DNA of 64,000 bases from Lacticaseibacillus casei DSM 20011 = JCM 1134 = ATCC 393 (lineage in GTDB: Bacteria; Bacillota; Bacilli; Lactobacillales; Lactobacillaceae), in the NCBI RefSeq assembly GCF_000829055.1, contig NZ_AP012544.1, forward strand, positions 2,852,001 through 2,916,000, in the 5' to 3' direction. The position numbers and the translations under genes are program-made. Positions 44,262 through 53,298 of this stretch are shown piece after piece. The first letter of the stretch is position 1. Every line of letters starts with the position of its first letter. The notes below the pieces were generated by a model that was given only the letters and a program-made list of their open reading frames with translations, was not told the DNA's origin and searched no databases.

Positions 44262-46319
44262 TCACCTTCGATCAATTTTTTGGATTTCGTGCATAAAGAC
44301 TTCAGTCATTACTTGATATAACTGGCTATAGTTGCCTTTTTCAAAAAGCCGTAAGTCAGCTGGTGAGGCGACTAGCTTGGCGCTAACCGCACTCAAAAGC
44401 GTTAATGTTTCCTGTGAAACAGGATTCGGAGTTAGCAGTAACAAAACGCGCTGCAACTGGATTGTCCCCATGTCCATCGCCGGTAGTGGCAACGAGCTGG
44501 TGAGATCAAAGACGCCGATATACGGAGTGGTGACTCCTTGGCTGCTGGTGTGAATCATCGCCAGTCCAGTATCCGGAATACCGACAGGGGCCAACTCCAG
44601 CCGCTTTAACAAAGCTTCTTTAACCACCGGTGCTTCGGCAACAATGGTCGGTAACCGGCTGAGTATCGCGTCAATCGTAGCCGCAATCGTTGTGACTGGC
44701 GCCGTCATGTCAGTTACGGCAAAGTGTTGCAATAAACCATCTGCCGCCATCACCATCGTTTTCAGACTTTCAAATGCCGTGACTGTCTGATCAAGCGATG
44801 GTTGGTTCGCCGGTCGCACCTGTTTAGGCGTGGCCTTTTGAACCAATCGGCGAATTTCGGCCATTTCTTCGCGCCCCAAGATCGGCGTGATCACCAGATA
44901 TTGGTGTTTGAAACCCGGTAACGGCATGGTTGCCAAAACCAAATCGTAATGTTCGAGTTGCTGCTTGGGTAAGTCACTGACCTGAATGATTTTGATCTTG
45001 CGAATTTCGGGCACCTGGACCCGCAGTTTTCCAGCGATCAAACTGCCGGTTCCGGGACCATCACTTGTGATCAGCAACACCGCAACCGGTGCATCGGTTC
45101 GCGTATGATCCAAGACCGAGGCGAAGTACAAAACCAGATAGCCTAACGCATTGCCGGTAAAGGCGCCGCGCCCGAAAACGTCATCGGCCGCTTGTTGGAC
45201 AGCCTGATAAAGTTCCGGATAGTCATCACGCAAATGGGCAAGCACCGGATTCGTCATCGTGAATCCTGGCAACCAATTGCCGCCGGTTGTCCGCTGAACA
45301 TGGGCAAGTAGCGAGGAATAAAGTTGCGTATTTCCGGAAAATTTCCCGGGAAATTTTCGCGCCACTTCGCGAATTAATTCTTGGACTTCCAGGTTGATGG
45401 TCAAATCGAATGGATCAACCTGTTCACCAGCCAAGCCGCCACGAATGTTACTAAGTTCAACTGCTAAAAACTGGTAGTCGCCGACGCGAACTTTTTCCCG
45501 GATGGTGGGATCCATTTCGGCTAGAAACTGGAGTGCCAGTTGTTGATCCTGAAACAGCCGTTCCTGGTCAAAATGGGGTTGGGCCTTCGCATGATGTTCT
45601 TCGCGCAACCGATGCGTGTTAACGGCAACGGTGAGTAACACTGCTTTGCGTTGATTGTCACTCAGGTCGGCTAGCGCTTTGATTCGGGATAATGCCGTAT
45701 TGGCAGCTAGCAGTTCTTCTTGCGGTAACCGTTTGATGAAGTAATCCGTCACCGGATCAAAGGTTTGCCGCGGATCATTTAAGAAACGAAAGAACACATA
45801 CGGATTAATCTCGGCATTCAAGACGCCGACAAGCACCCGCCGAATATCGCCTTCCTGCCCTTCAATCCAAATGCCGGCAGCTTTTTGGCGATTCAACTTG
45901 AGATGATATTCATTGAGTGCCGGTTCCAGAATATCAAGGTCTTGTTTAATGGTGGTCACGCTGACATCCACATCGGTTGCTAAGGCCGTCATGGTTTTGG
46001 GTGCGCCCGCATTCAGCATCATTAAGATCAAGGCACTCTGACGCTGACTGGGATCGAACGTCAGGTTTTGTTGTTGCTGGGCCAACGTCTCCGACAATTT
46101 TGCCAGATCCGTTGTCGCGCCTGTTAACCGGTAGGAACTGCCATCACCTTTGTCGAGCCGTAAGTTCAAGGCGGTAATATCATGCTCCAGTTGCGAAAGT
46201 TCACGGTAAATGGTCCGGCGGCTGACACCCAGCTGTCGTTGCAGCTCATCACGGCTCACACCGGCGGGCTGACTCATCATCAGTTTGATCATTTCCTGTT
46301 CACGATTCGTTAGTAACAT
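44262..46319 (-). CDS. mtlR: Mannitol operon activator with PRD, EIIB-like and EIIA-like domains
   Basis: About 685 residues. Two N-terminal helix-turn-helix regions (VSRDELQRQLGVSRRTIYREL; MTALATDVDVSVTTIKQDL) are followed by two PTS regulation domains, an EIIB-Gat-like domain (VAVLLITSDGPGTGS) and an EIIA-like domain with His in AMIHTSSQG. Bacillus MtlR is controlled by phosphorylation on PRD2 and on an EIIB Cys. Here the EIIB-like loop has Ser/Asp instead of Cys. It binds upstream of mtlA. The ATG at 46319 is preferred; a TTG eight codons upstream is an alternative. Confidence 0.9.
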   Translation of the reverse strand: MLLTNREQEMIKLMMSQPAGVSRDELQRQLGVSRRTIYRELSQLEHDITALNLRLDKGDGSSYRLTGATTDLAKLSETLAQQQQNLTFDPSQRQSALILMMLNAGAPKTMTALATDVDVSVTTIKQDLDILEPALNEYHLKLNRQKAAGIWIEGQEGDIRRVLVGVLNAEINPYVFFRFLNDPRQTFDPVTDYFIKRLPQEELLAANTALSRIKALADLSDNQRKAVLLTVAVNTHRLREEHHAKAQPHFDQERLFQDQQLALQFLAEMDPTIREKVRVGDYQFLAVELSNIRGGLAGEQVDPFDLTINLEVQELIREVARKFPGKFSGNTQLYSSLLAHVQRTTGGNWLPGFTMTNPVLAHLRDDYPELYQAVQQAADDVFGRGAFTGNALGYLVLYFASVLDHTRTDAPVAVLLITSDGPGTGSLIAGKLRVQVPEIRKIKIIQVSDLPKQQLEHYDLVLATMPLPGFKHQYLVITPILGREEMAEIRRLVQKATPKQVRPANQPSLDQTVTAFESLKTMVMAADGLLQHFAVTDMTAPVTTIAATIDAILSRLPTIVAEAPVVKEALLKRLELAPVGIPDTGLAMIHTSSQGVTTPYIGVFDLTSSLPLPAMDMGTIQLQRVLLLLTPNPVSQETLTLLSAVSAKLVASPADLRLFEKGNYSQLYQVMTEVFMHEIQKIDRR

Positions 46320-46354
46320 GTTTTTCGCCCCAGACGGCCGCAACTCGACCTCGC

Positions 46355-48184
46355 TTATTTCATTTTATCAATAAGTTTATCATAGTTCGTTGCGTTCAAT
46401 AGACCGTCGACGGTATAGACTTGGACGTTGGCAAACTGTAATTTAACGCGGCGTGCCGTTTCCTTTGAAGCGATAATCAACACGTTGTCTTTGTCCTCAA
46501 TCTCGCCGATCGCAACATTGCGTACCTTGACATCCTTGTTGAGTTTCCGCAACTCGGAGCGGAAGGTTGCTTGGGCCATCGTTGCGGAGCCGATGTTTTG
46601 ATCATGATGCAGGAAGTCAACTTCCGTAATCTTGTCAAAATCAATCTCGTTCAATTCGTCTTCCGGTGTTTCCTGTTGCGCTTTCGGCGCTTCTGCGGTA
46701 GCCGTTTCATCCGTACCGCCAACCGCTTCTGCTTTCAGACTGGCAATGATTTCATCGTACTTCGGACTATTCAGGAAGTTTTCAACCGCAACGTGAGCAG
46801 CACCCGGCGTCTGTTTCTTGGCACGATCCGCCAGTTCGTCTTGGGTCACAACCAACAGTCCCGGCTTATCTTGCAAATTACTGATTGCTGTGTTGGTAAC
46901 TGAAAGATCCAACCCAGCCTTCTTGACTTTATCACGCAGAATCGAAGCACCCATTGCGCTTGAACCCATGCCGGCATCGCAAGCAAAGATGATTTGTTTG
47001 ATGCCCTTAGCCTGATTCATCACGTCTTTGGCAGCCTCGACATTTTGTCCTTTGGCTTCAGCCTTCATGGACTTCATCTTGGCTTCGCTTTCAGCTAATT
47101 CATCGCCGGTCGTGCTCTTATCACGACGTAGGATGACTGCTGAGATAAGGAAGGAAACAGTTGTGGCTCCGGCAACGCCGATGAGCAAGCCAAGATAGTT
47201 CCAAATATTAACAGGCGACATAGCGAATAAGGATATGATTGAACCAGGTGAAGGTGAACTCTTCAAACCTACATTAAAGATGGAGAACAATGTGGTTCCG
47301 GTAACACCACCAGCCATGACTGACAGGAATAACGCTGGCTTCATCAAGACATATGGGAAGTAAATTTCGTGAATACCACCGAAGAAATGAATAATGATCG
47401 CCGATGGCGCAGATCCTTTAGCAGTCCCTTTACCAAATAATGCAAAGGCTAGCAAAACCCCAAGCCCTGGGCCCGGATCTGGTTCGAGCAAGAACAAGAT
47501 TGACTTACCATGGGCAGCGGCCGCTTGAATGCCAAGTGGCGTTAAAATGCCTTGGTTAATCGCATTATTTAGGAACAAGATCTTCGCTGGCTCAATGAAA
47601 ATATTCGCTAACCAAATCAATCCGTGGCTGATGATCCAGTCAACACCGGCAGCCATAACATTAGTTAAACCAGAAATAATGGGGCCAATTAGAAGAAAAC
47701 CAACAATAGCTAGCAACATGCCGATAATACCAGCACTGAAATTGTTAACCAGCATTTCAAAGCCTTGTCTGATTTTGTCTTGAACTCTATCGTCCCATTT
47801 TTTAATGCACCAACCTGCCAGTGGGCCCATCACCATCGCACCAATGAACATTGGCACATTGGTTCCGACAATAACCCCCATTGTTGCGATCATGCCAACA
47901 ACGCCCCCACGATGCCCATGCACCATGGAACCGCCAGAATAAGCAATTAATAGTGGTAGCAAATAGGTGACCATTGGGCTGATCATTTTTGCAAGCTGTG
48001 GATTAGCCCACCAACCACCTTTAACAAAGATGGTTGTAATGAGGCCCCAAGCAATAAAGGCACCGATGTTTGGCAACACCATGCCGGAAAGCTTGGTCCC
48101 GAATGATTGCATACCGGCCTTCAGATTGAATTTCTTCTTCTCCGTTACCGGCGTGTTTGCTGATTTAGCTTCCAAAGCAAACAC
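46355..48184 (-). CDS. mtlA: PTS mannitol EIICB with a second, degenerate EIIB domain
   Basis: 609 residues. EIIC (about 20-355) has membrane spans and the family motif GGIHEIYFPYV (269-279). EIIB follows at 396-484 with the phosphocysteine at 402 (FACDAGMGSSAMG). After an acidic Ala/Glu/Pro linker comes a third domain (about 519-608) clearly related to EIIB (FLHHDQNIGSATMAQATF) but with His where Cys should be. It imports and phosphorylates mannitol. It is the first gene of the operon, with an MtlR-type palindrome and a cre-like site upstream. Confidence 0.93.
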   Translation of the reverse strand: MFALEAKSANTPVTEKKKFNLKAGMQSFGTKLSGMVLPNIGAFIAWGLITTIFVKGGWWANPQLAKMISPMVTYLLPLLIAYSGGSMVHGHRGGVVGMIATMGVIVGTNVPMFIGAMVMGPLAGWCIKKWDDRVQDKIRQGFEMLVNNFSAGIIGMLLAIVGFLLIGPIISGLTNVMAAGVDWIISHGLIWLANIFIEPAKILFLNNAINQGILTPLGIQAAAAHGKSILFLLEPDPGPGLGVLLAFALFGKGTAKGSAPSAIIIHFFGGIHEIYFPYVLMKPALFLSVMAGGVTGTTLFSIFNVGLKSSPSPGSIISLFAMSPVNIWNYLGLLIGVAGATTVSFLISAVILRRDKSTTGDELAESEAKMKSMKAEAKGQNVEAAKDVMNQAKGIKQIIFACDAGMGSSAMGASILRDKVKKAGLDLSVTNTAISNLQDKPGLLVVTQDELADRAKKQTPGAAHVAVENFLNSPKYDEIIASLKAEAVGGTDETATAEAPKAQQETPEDELNEIDFDKITEVDFLHHDQNIGSATMAQATFRSELRKLNKDVKVRNVAIGEIEDKDNVLIIASKETARRVKLQFANVQVYTVDGLLNATNYDKLIDKMK

Positions 48185-48212
48185 ACTCCTTTCCCTTGTT
48201 TACGGAGATTAT

Positions 48213-48226
48213 TGTAACCGCTTTAT
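48213..48226 (-). promoter_or_regulatory. Candidate cre (CcpA) site of mtlA
   Basis: ATAAAGCGGTTACA on the minus strand matches 12 of 14 positions of the cre consensus TGWAANCGNTNWCA. It lies 29 bases upstream of mtlA and would allow carbon catabolite repression. Confidence 0.4.
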
Positions 48227-48247
48227 GTAATCGCTGACAAAAGCTAC

Positions 48248-48271
48248 TTTGGCACAGTTGGCTGTGCCAAA
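48248..48271. promoter_or_regulatory. Candidate MtlR operator
   Basis: The palindrome TTTGGCACAG / CTGTGCCAAA around TTGG resembles the Bacillus MtlR site TTGNCACA-N4-TGTGNCAA but with a six-base spacer. It lies 64 bases upstream of mtlA. The rest of the stretch 48185-48480 shows no gene. Confidence 0.65.
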
Positions 48272-48485
48272 TATTCACCCCAAGCCTTTTCCAACATTTA
48301 TCTGGCAAAACAGCGAAAAATAGACGATAACAGTATTAGCTAACTGTTTCACGGGTTATCTTAAAAGGCGCAGATTGCTCGGAGACAGCAACATTTAATG
48401 ACGATGTCAGCTTCAAAAACCCGCTTTTCTTCCTTGATACAAATTTTGACGAATGCACAGAAGCTTTCTTAGAAAATTCAAATTT

Positions 48486-48542
48486 AGGTATAGACCATTG
48501 TTGACACGGTTACTTTTTGATGCTATATTGGACTAGACCAGA
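48486..48542 (+). promoter_or_regulatory. nagB promoter with two NagR (dre)-like operators
   Basis: The -35 box TTGACA (48501-48506) and -10 box TATATT (48524-48529) are 17 bases apart. TGGACTAGACCAG overlaps the -10 end, and AGGTATAGACCATTG lies just before the -35. Both resemble the GntR-family NagR site TGGTCTAGACCA. The regulator gene is not in the window. Confidence 0.65.
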
Positions 48543-48559
48543 TAAGGGGGATATCAATT

Positions 48560-49270
48560 ATGGATGTTAAAGTTTTTGATAACGACACAGAAGCAGGTAA
48601 ATACGCATTTGAACTGATTAAGCAAGGGATGGACAACGGCGCCAAGGTGCTTGGTTTGGCTACCGGCAGCACCCCTGTCACCATGTATCAGGCAATGGTG
48701 AACAGTGATGTTGATTTCAGCAACATGACATCGATCAACTTGGATGAATATGTTGGCATGTCACCGGATAACGATCAAAGTTATCGCTACTTCATGCAGA
48801 GCCACCTTTTTGACAAGAAGCCGTTTAAGGAAACCTTCGTGCCAAACGGCCTTGCCAAGGATCCTGAAGAAGAAACCAAGCGTTACAACAAAGTCATTGC
48901 CGATCACCCAATCGACATTCAGGTTTTGGGGATTGGCCGCAACGGTCACATTGGCTTCAACGAACCTGGTTCACCGTTTGACGCAGAAACACGGAAGGTT
49001 CCGTTAACCCAAAACACCATTGACGCCAATGCTCGCTTCTTTGAAAATAAGGACGATGTACCGCGTTACGCTTATTCCATGGGTATCGGTTCCATCATGA
49101 AGAGCAAGAAGATCTTGCTTCTGGCCTTTGGTGAAAACAAAGCCGACGCCGTTCAAAAGATGATCGAAGGCCCGGTTACCAACGACGTGCCTGCATCTAT
49201 TTTGCAGAAGCATCCGGATGTTGTTGTCATCTTGGACAAGGCGGCTGCAAGTAAGTTGAGCAAGAAATAG
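48560..49270 (+). CDS. nagB: Glucosamine-6-phosphate deaminase
   Basis: 236 residues, the usual length for the short Gram-positive enzyme. Motifs: LGLATGSTP (phosphate binding), NLDEYVGM with the catalytic Asp, and [14 protein letters not shown] with catalytic His and Glu. It converts glucosamine 6-phosphate to fructose 6-phosphate and ammonia. AAGGGGG precedes the ATG. It is transcribed divergently from mtlA and alone, ending at a terminator. Confidence 0.96.
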   Translation: MDVKVFDNDTEAGKYAFELIKQGMDNGAKVLGLATGSTPVTMYQAMVNSDVDFSNMTSINLDEYVGMSPDNDQSYRYFMQSHLFDKKPFKETFVPNGLAKDPEEETKRYNKVIADHPIDIQVLGIGRNGHIGFNEPGSPFDAETRKVPLTQNTIDANARFFENKDDVPRYAYSMGIGSIMKSKKILLLAFGENKADAVQKMIEGPVTNDVPASILQKHPDVVVILDKAAASKLSKK

Positions 49271-49292
49271 AACGTTGTTAAAACGAACTACT

Positions 49293-49322
49293 AAAAGCGG
49301 GCTAATTGGCCTGCTTTTTTTT
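49293..49322 (+). terminator. nagB terminator
   Basis: Stem AGCGGGCT / GGCCTGCT with G-T pairs, then T8. Confidence 0.8.
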
Positions 49323-49463
49323 AATGTGAGCGTGAGTCAGCGCGCTTAGAAGCAAGCAAACGCGTTATGGCATAAGCCCGTTCACACTCTGCAAGCGCTT
49401 CTATTTTTACTATGGATTCATGGTAAAATGAAGCCATCACAAACTCGGATATCGGAGGAAATT

Positions 49464-50249
49464 ATGTATAAAGCCGTTGTATTTTTCGATTTAGATCAAA
49501 CCCTGCTCAACGATGAAAAGCAAGTGCCTCCTGAAAACGTAAAGGCGCTTAAAGCATTGGAGGCCAATGATGTGCTGCCGGTCATTGCTACTGGCCGCAG
49601 CTACTATGAACTAGCCGATATTATGACCGCTACTGGCATTCGGAGCGCGATTACGGCAAACGGCGGGGATGTCTTCCTTAATGGCGAGCATATTTTTCAA
49701 AGCGTCATCGGTGAACCTCAGCTGGTGCGGTTTCTCAATGCAACCGCGACTCAGGATATTCAGGTGGCCATGTACTCCAGCGAGGCCTCTGCTTTAACCG
49801 GCTATGATCAACTCACCACTGATAATTACGCACAAGTGCACCAAACCCCGCCGCCGATCAATCCTAAGTATTATCAGGAAGCAGTCTTGTCGCTGTTGCT
49901 CATCTTTTTGCCTTGGAATCAGACTGGCGATCAGTTAGGTAAGCAGTTCATTCAGGACTTCCCCGAATTGACCTTCTATCGCAATTCCCACTTCTCCTTT
50001 GATGTCGTCAATCATGGCATCTCAAAAGGCAGTGGCATGTCGTTTCTGTTGAACCAGCCAGCTTTGCGTGGGGTGCCTACCTATGCGTTTGGCGATGGCT
50101 ACAACGACATTCCGCTCCTGCAAGCCGCCGATACCGGCATCGCCATGGGAAACGCCTATCCCAAAGTCGCCGCAATTGCCGATTACCAAACCGATGACTA
50201 CCGCAAAAATGGCATTCCCAACGCGCTTGCTCACTTCAACCTGATTTAA
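49464..50249 (+). CDS. HAD-superfamily Cof-type phosphatase
   Basis: 261 residues from the ATG at 49464 (GGAGG upstream). Motif I FFDLDQTLLND carries the nucleophile Asp, motif II is IATGRS, and motif IV is FGDGYNDIPLLQ followed by IAMGNA. A C2 cap lies between, as in Cof/YwpJ/YidA-type enzymes that dephosphorylate sugar phosphates or nucleotides. Substrate unknown. It follows nagB after a terminator, so it is a separate unit. Confidence 0.9.
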   Translation: MYKAVVFFDLDQTLLNDEKQVPPENVKALKALEANDVLPVIATGRSYYELADIMTATGIRSAITANGGDVFLNGEHIFQSVIGEPQLVRFLNATATQDIQVAMYSSEASALTGYDQLTTDNYAQVHQTPPPINPKYYQEAVLSLLLIFLPWNQTGDQLGKQFIQDFPELTFYRNSHFSFDVVNHGISKGSGMSFLLNQPALRGVPTYAFGDGYNDIPLLQAADTGIAMGNAYPKVAAIADYQTDDYRKNGIPNALAHFNLI

Positions 50250-50573
50250 TTGATTCGCATACCAAACTCGGGACTCAAAAAGCATTGCGATTATTAAAAA
50301 TTTGATAGCGACATTGTTACCCCTTTACAAACACGCGTTCTCATCATTTTCTCCAAAATTCATGGCCGAAAATTATTTAATTTTTGCGGCCAAAACGTTG
50401 TCACATCAACGTTTTCAGCGACCCTTATAACGTGTTCGCCACGCAAAGTCAAGACCGCAGTTGTGCGAATTTTCTGCTATACTCAAGGCATGTTGCACGT
50501 TATTTGGGCGTGATCGTGTCACTGATCAGTAACGTTGCGGCATCGCAAAATCTGCTGATGGAGGGGTCTCGTT

Positions 50574-50834
50574 ATGTTAGAACAATCGACAATGCATCCT
50601 GTAGTTTGGATCAACAAACATACTTATATCAGTATCGTTAAAAATGCGGACTATAATTTAGAAGTCTGGGAGATTACCGCCGAAAATCGGCAGCATCGGA
50701 TGGCGCGGATGAACTACAAATATCATCGTGATAATTTCGCCGGGTTCATCTATCGACTCTTTCCGCAGATTGATCTCATCCAAATTCACAATATTCAAAA
50801 GAAGATCAATCCGTATTTCGATTTAGAAGTCTAG
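50574..50834 (+). CDS. Hypothetical small protein
   Basis: 86 residues, soluble, rich in Asn/Tyr/Ile and basic residues (MARMNYKYHRDNF). GGAGGGG lies upstream of the ATG, and the next small gene starts ten bases downstream, suggesting a two-gene unit. No family recognised. Confidence 0.6.
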   Translation: MLEQSTMHPVVWINKHTYISIVKNADYNLEVWEITAENRQHRMARMNYKYHRDNFAGFIYRLFPQIDLIQIHNIQKKINPYFDLEV

Positions 50835-50844
50835 AGGTGTTCAC

Positions 50845-51021
50845 ATGGATAGTCTGGTCGTTCAATTACTAATCATGGTCGTTGTCGCCTTCATCATCAC
50901 GTTGGCGGTGATCGTAACCGAATGGCGCACCAAAACATTCAAGACATGGCAAATCAGTGTCCAATCCGTTGTCGCCATCCTGCTATTAGCTATTGGTATT
51001 AGCTTGTTGACGGTTCGCTAG
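50845..51021 (+). CDS. Small membrane protein with two spans
   Basis: 58 residues: a span at about 3-24, a short basic loop (EWRTKTFKTW) and a second span at about 38-56. GAGGTG lies seven bases before the ATG at 50845. It is coupled with the preceding 86-residue gene. Function unknown. Confidence 0.6.
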   Translation: MDSLVVQLLIMVVVAFIITLAVIVTEWRTKTFKTWQISVQSVVAILLLAIGISLLTVR

Positions 51022-51188
51022 TCCTCCATTTGATGTGGCTGCCATCTGGAAGAAGCTTTTGACGTTCTGCTAACCTTTTGCACCCGTCATAACGCCCGCT
51101 GACCGTCAAATGTTTCGTTTTCTAGATAGCGAACCGCAATATGATCAAAAGGTCGATAACCACAAGTTGGCTCAGCCAGTGAACATTT

Positions 51189-51229
51189 AAAAATCAGTCC
51201 CAACGAATTTTTGTTGGGGCTGATTTTTT
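51189..51229. terminator. Intrinsic terminator
   Basis: Stem AATCAGTCCCAAC / GTTGGGGCTGATT with A and T runs on the two sides. The rest of 51022-51344 shows no gene. Confidence 0.85.
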
Positions 51230-51344
51230 ATGGCGAGCAAGCACACTTTAAAAAACAAGCGATATTTGCGGTAAAGTTTAAATTTATATGCTAGAATTAA
51301 GCAAAATTCTCAGAGAGGCCGGCGCAGAATAAGCGCCCTTCGTC

Positions 51345-51812
51345 ATGTTTATTGGCTCAAAACTAAAAGCACTGCGGGAATTAAACGGCTATACCCGCAA
51401 AGATCTTAGCGTCCAAATCGGGGTAACCGAACAAGCCGTCTGGCAATACGAAACCGAAAATGTTATGCCCAAAATCGAGATCCTTAATGCCCTTCAACAG
51501 ATTTTTAACGTTGACATGGCCTTTTTAGTGAACGGTAATGCACCGAAACATGTTGTGCATGAAGCAAAGATCGCGTTCCGGACGACAGATCGTTCAAGTC
51601 GGAAAAAGACAAAGCTAGAAGCCCGCTATTTAGATTTTGCAGACGGCTTAACTAGCTACTTTGAAAAGTTCGTCAGCGTCAGGCCCGCCGGATTCGATAA
51701 ACTTCAACAAATGGTACAAACAAAGCTGTCTGGAACGAACAACCTGACAAAGATTCGTGAAGTTGCTAAAATAGCCCGACAGTTTCTAGCCTTCAGGATA
51801 ATCATGACTTAA
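51345..51812 (+). CDS. XRE-family regulator, N-terminal part of a frameshifted XRE-ImmA protein
   Basis: 155 codons. The first 60 form a Cro/CI helix-turn-helix (LKALRELNGYTRKDLSVQIGVTEQAVWQYE). After RQFLA the frame drifts into RIIMT and a stop. A one-base insertion near 51792 would restore LQDNHDLMAKLEQVG and join it to the downstream ImmA-like frame, giving one protein of about 390 residues, a common XRE-ImmA fusion. GAGAGG lies some distance from the ATG, so the start is not firmly set. The gene may be inactive. Confidence 0.75.
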   Translation: MFIGSKLKALRELNGYTRKDLSVQIGVTEQAVWQYETENVMPKIEILNALQQIFNVDMAFLVNGNAPKHVVHEAKIAFRTTDRSSRKKTKLEARYLDFADGLTSYFEKFVSVRPAGFDKLQQMVQTKLSGTNNLTKIREVAKIARQFLAFRIIMT

Positions 51813-52516
51813 TGGCAAAACTTGAACAAGTCGGTATCTATATAGTTGAGAAAGACCTCGGTGTCCATATCGACGCCTATTCAACCATAACCGATAACGG
51901 ACATGCATGGATTGTACTAGGCTCCATTAAGAAGTCAGCCGTTCGCCGCAATTTTGATCTCGCCCACGAATTAGGTCATTTGCCTCTTCATGGTGCCATT
52001 GACTTTGACGAACTAACAGCGGCTGAATATAAGCAAATCGAACATGAAGCTCACACTTTTGCAGCAGAATTCCTTTTACCCATTGAGGATTTCACTGCGG
52101 ACTTCAAAAAACTTTATCGACGTTCAAATCCTGATTATTATCTTGATTTAAAACGTAAATATCTGGTCTCGATTGTCGCCATGGCGATGCACGCATACGC
52201 ACTAGGACTTATGAGTTATCAAGAACAACGCTATTTCTTTGGTCAACGTTCAAAAAAGGGTTACAAAATCATGGAACCATTAGATGATCAACTGGTGCCA
52301 GTCCGTCCAGGGAAAATTCGTGCTCTTATAACGCTCCTATTTAATCAGCAAGTGCTGACGCTTCGAGATCTTTCGCGTCATCTTCATGTCAGACCGACGT
52401 TCATTGCCCAGCTCTTCGCATTGGAACCCGACTTCTTCACAAAGTATCAACCGCAGCACAGCTACGCTAATATGCAGAACGTCATTTCATTTCCTCGTCG
52501 TTTTACGAAAAACTAA
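51812..52516 (+). CDS. ImmA/IrrE-family metallopeptidase, C-terminal part of the frameshifted XRE-ImmA protein
   Basis: 234 codons. The zinc motif HELGH (in FDLAHELGHLPLHG) lies at about residue 50, and the third ligand Glu is in EHEAHTFAAEFLLP. ImmA-type peptidases cleave paired XRE repressors in response to DNA damage or signals. The ATG overlaps the preceding stop (TAATG), so it could be translated separately, but the in-frame sequence upstream (LQDNHDL) shows it was once fused to the XRE domain. Confidence 0.8.
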   Translation: MAKLEQVGIYIVEKDLGVHIDAYSTITDNGHAWIVLGSIKKSAVRRNFDLAHELGHLPLHGAIDFDELTAAEYKQIEHEAHTFAAEFLLPIEDFTADFKKLYRRSNPDYYLDLKRKYLVSIVAMAMHAYALGLMSYQEQRYFFGQRSKKGYKIMEPLDDQLVPVRPGKIRALITLLFNQQVLTLRDLSRHLHVRPTFIAQLFALEPDFFTKYQPQHSYANMQNVISFPRRFTKN

Positions 52517-52600
52517 ATTGATTAAAACGATATTGGCGCCTGATGGAGATCCCCATCCATTCCCTTTCACTGACACAAGTATTAACTAAGGAGTCGCACT

Positions 52601-52936
52601 ATGCCTAAGCACCTACGCCAATTTTTATTGACTTACAACGCTGACCTCCGTATGCGTCCTTTAACTTACTGCTTTCTAAATACATGCTTATTCGCTCTTT
52701 ACTTTATTGCGTTCATGAGCATACTCATCTCTTACGAAGCACTTTGGTCAATCTCTATCGTCATATTCATCTGTTTATTGAATTTCCTCATAAACATCAT
52801 TTCAGTCGTCTCTCAGGCAAATAACGCTGCTTTATCCAGTCTCTTTAAAACCAGACGGCGCTGGCTGATTCAATTTATCGGCACTGCTTTAGTGTCTGTT
52901 GCGTTGTTCTCTTTGGGGCTTCTGACTAAACTCTGA
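52601..52936 (+). CDS. Small membrane protein, three spans
   Basis: 111 residues with spans at about 22-42, 48-70 and 91-109 and basic loops. AAGGAG precedes the ATG. It follows the XRE-ImmA locus by 84 bases and may be its target or partner, but nothing in the sequence proves it. No family recognised. Confidence 0.55.
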   Translation: MPKHLRQFLLTYNADLRMRPLTYCFLNTCLFALYFIAFMSILISYEALWSISIVIFICLLNFLINIISVVSQANNAALSSLFKTRRRWLIQFIGTALVSVALFSLGLLTKL

Positions 52937-53086
52937 TTCATTTCGCTGTTTATACCGTTAACAGTATAGTTTCAAAGACATTTTGCCTTGCTTTTTATAA
53001 TTTCTTGAAGGATATCTTTATTTGGTACAACTTTGGTCTCGATCTTTTGAGACCATTTTTTTGTTTCAGTTTCAACCAGCCTAGCC

Positions 53087-53100
53087 GTTTCACGTGAAAC
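53087..53100. promoter_or_regulatory. Candidate parS (ParB binding) site 2
   Basis: The perfect 14-base palindrome GTTTCACGTGAAAC is the core of parS; the two outermost bases differ from consensus. It lies in an intergenic stretch (52937-53298) without other features. Confidence 0.65.
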
Positions 53101-53298
53101 TTTTTAACAAAATTCAAAGGCCCGAAAAATAAGCCGCTTGTTATCTCAAGTTAACAATTCACCTAATTCCCTAGCCTGCTTCATTTGATGCATGACAATA
53201 TCTGCACCGAGTCACCCTTCCAACCTTAAACTGTCATTTATTTTACAAAGTTCGTTTCTTAATCGGAAAACCAACAAAATTCGGCGAAATCTATGATT

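Noticed and set aside
49378..49392. cre-like sequence TGCAAGCGCTTCTA upstream of the HAD phosphatase
   Set aside because: Only about 11 of 14 positions fit and there is no promoter visible in the right place.
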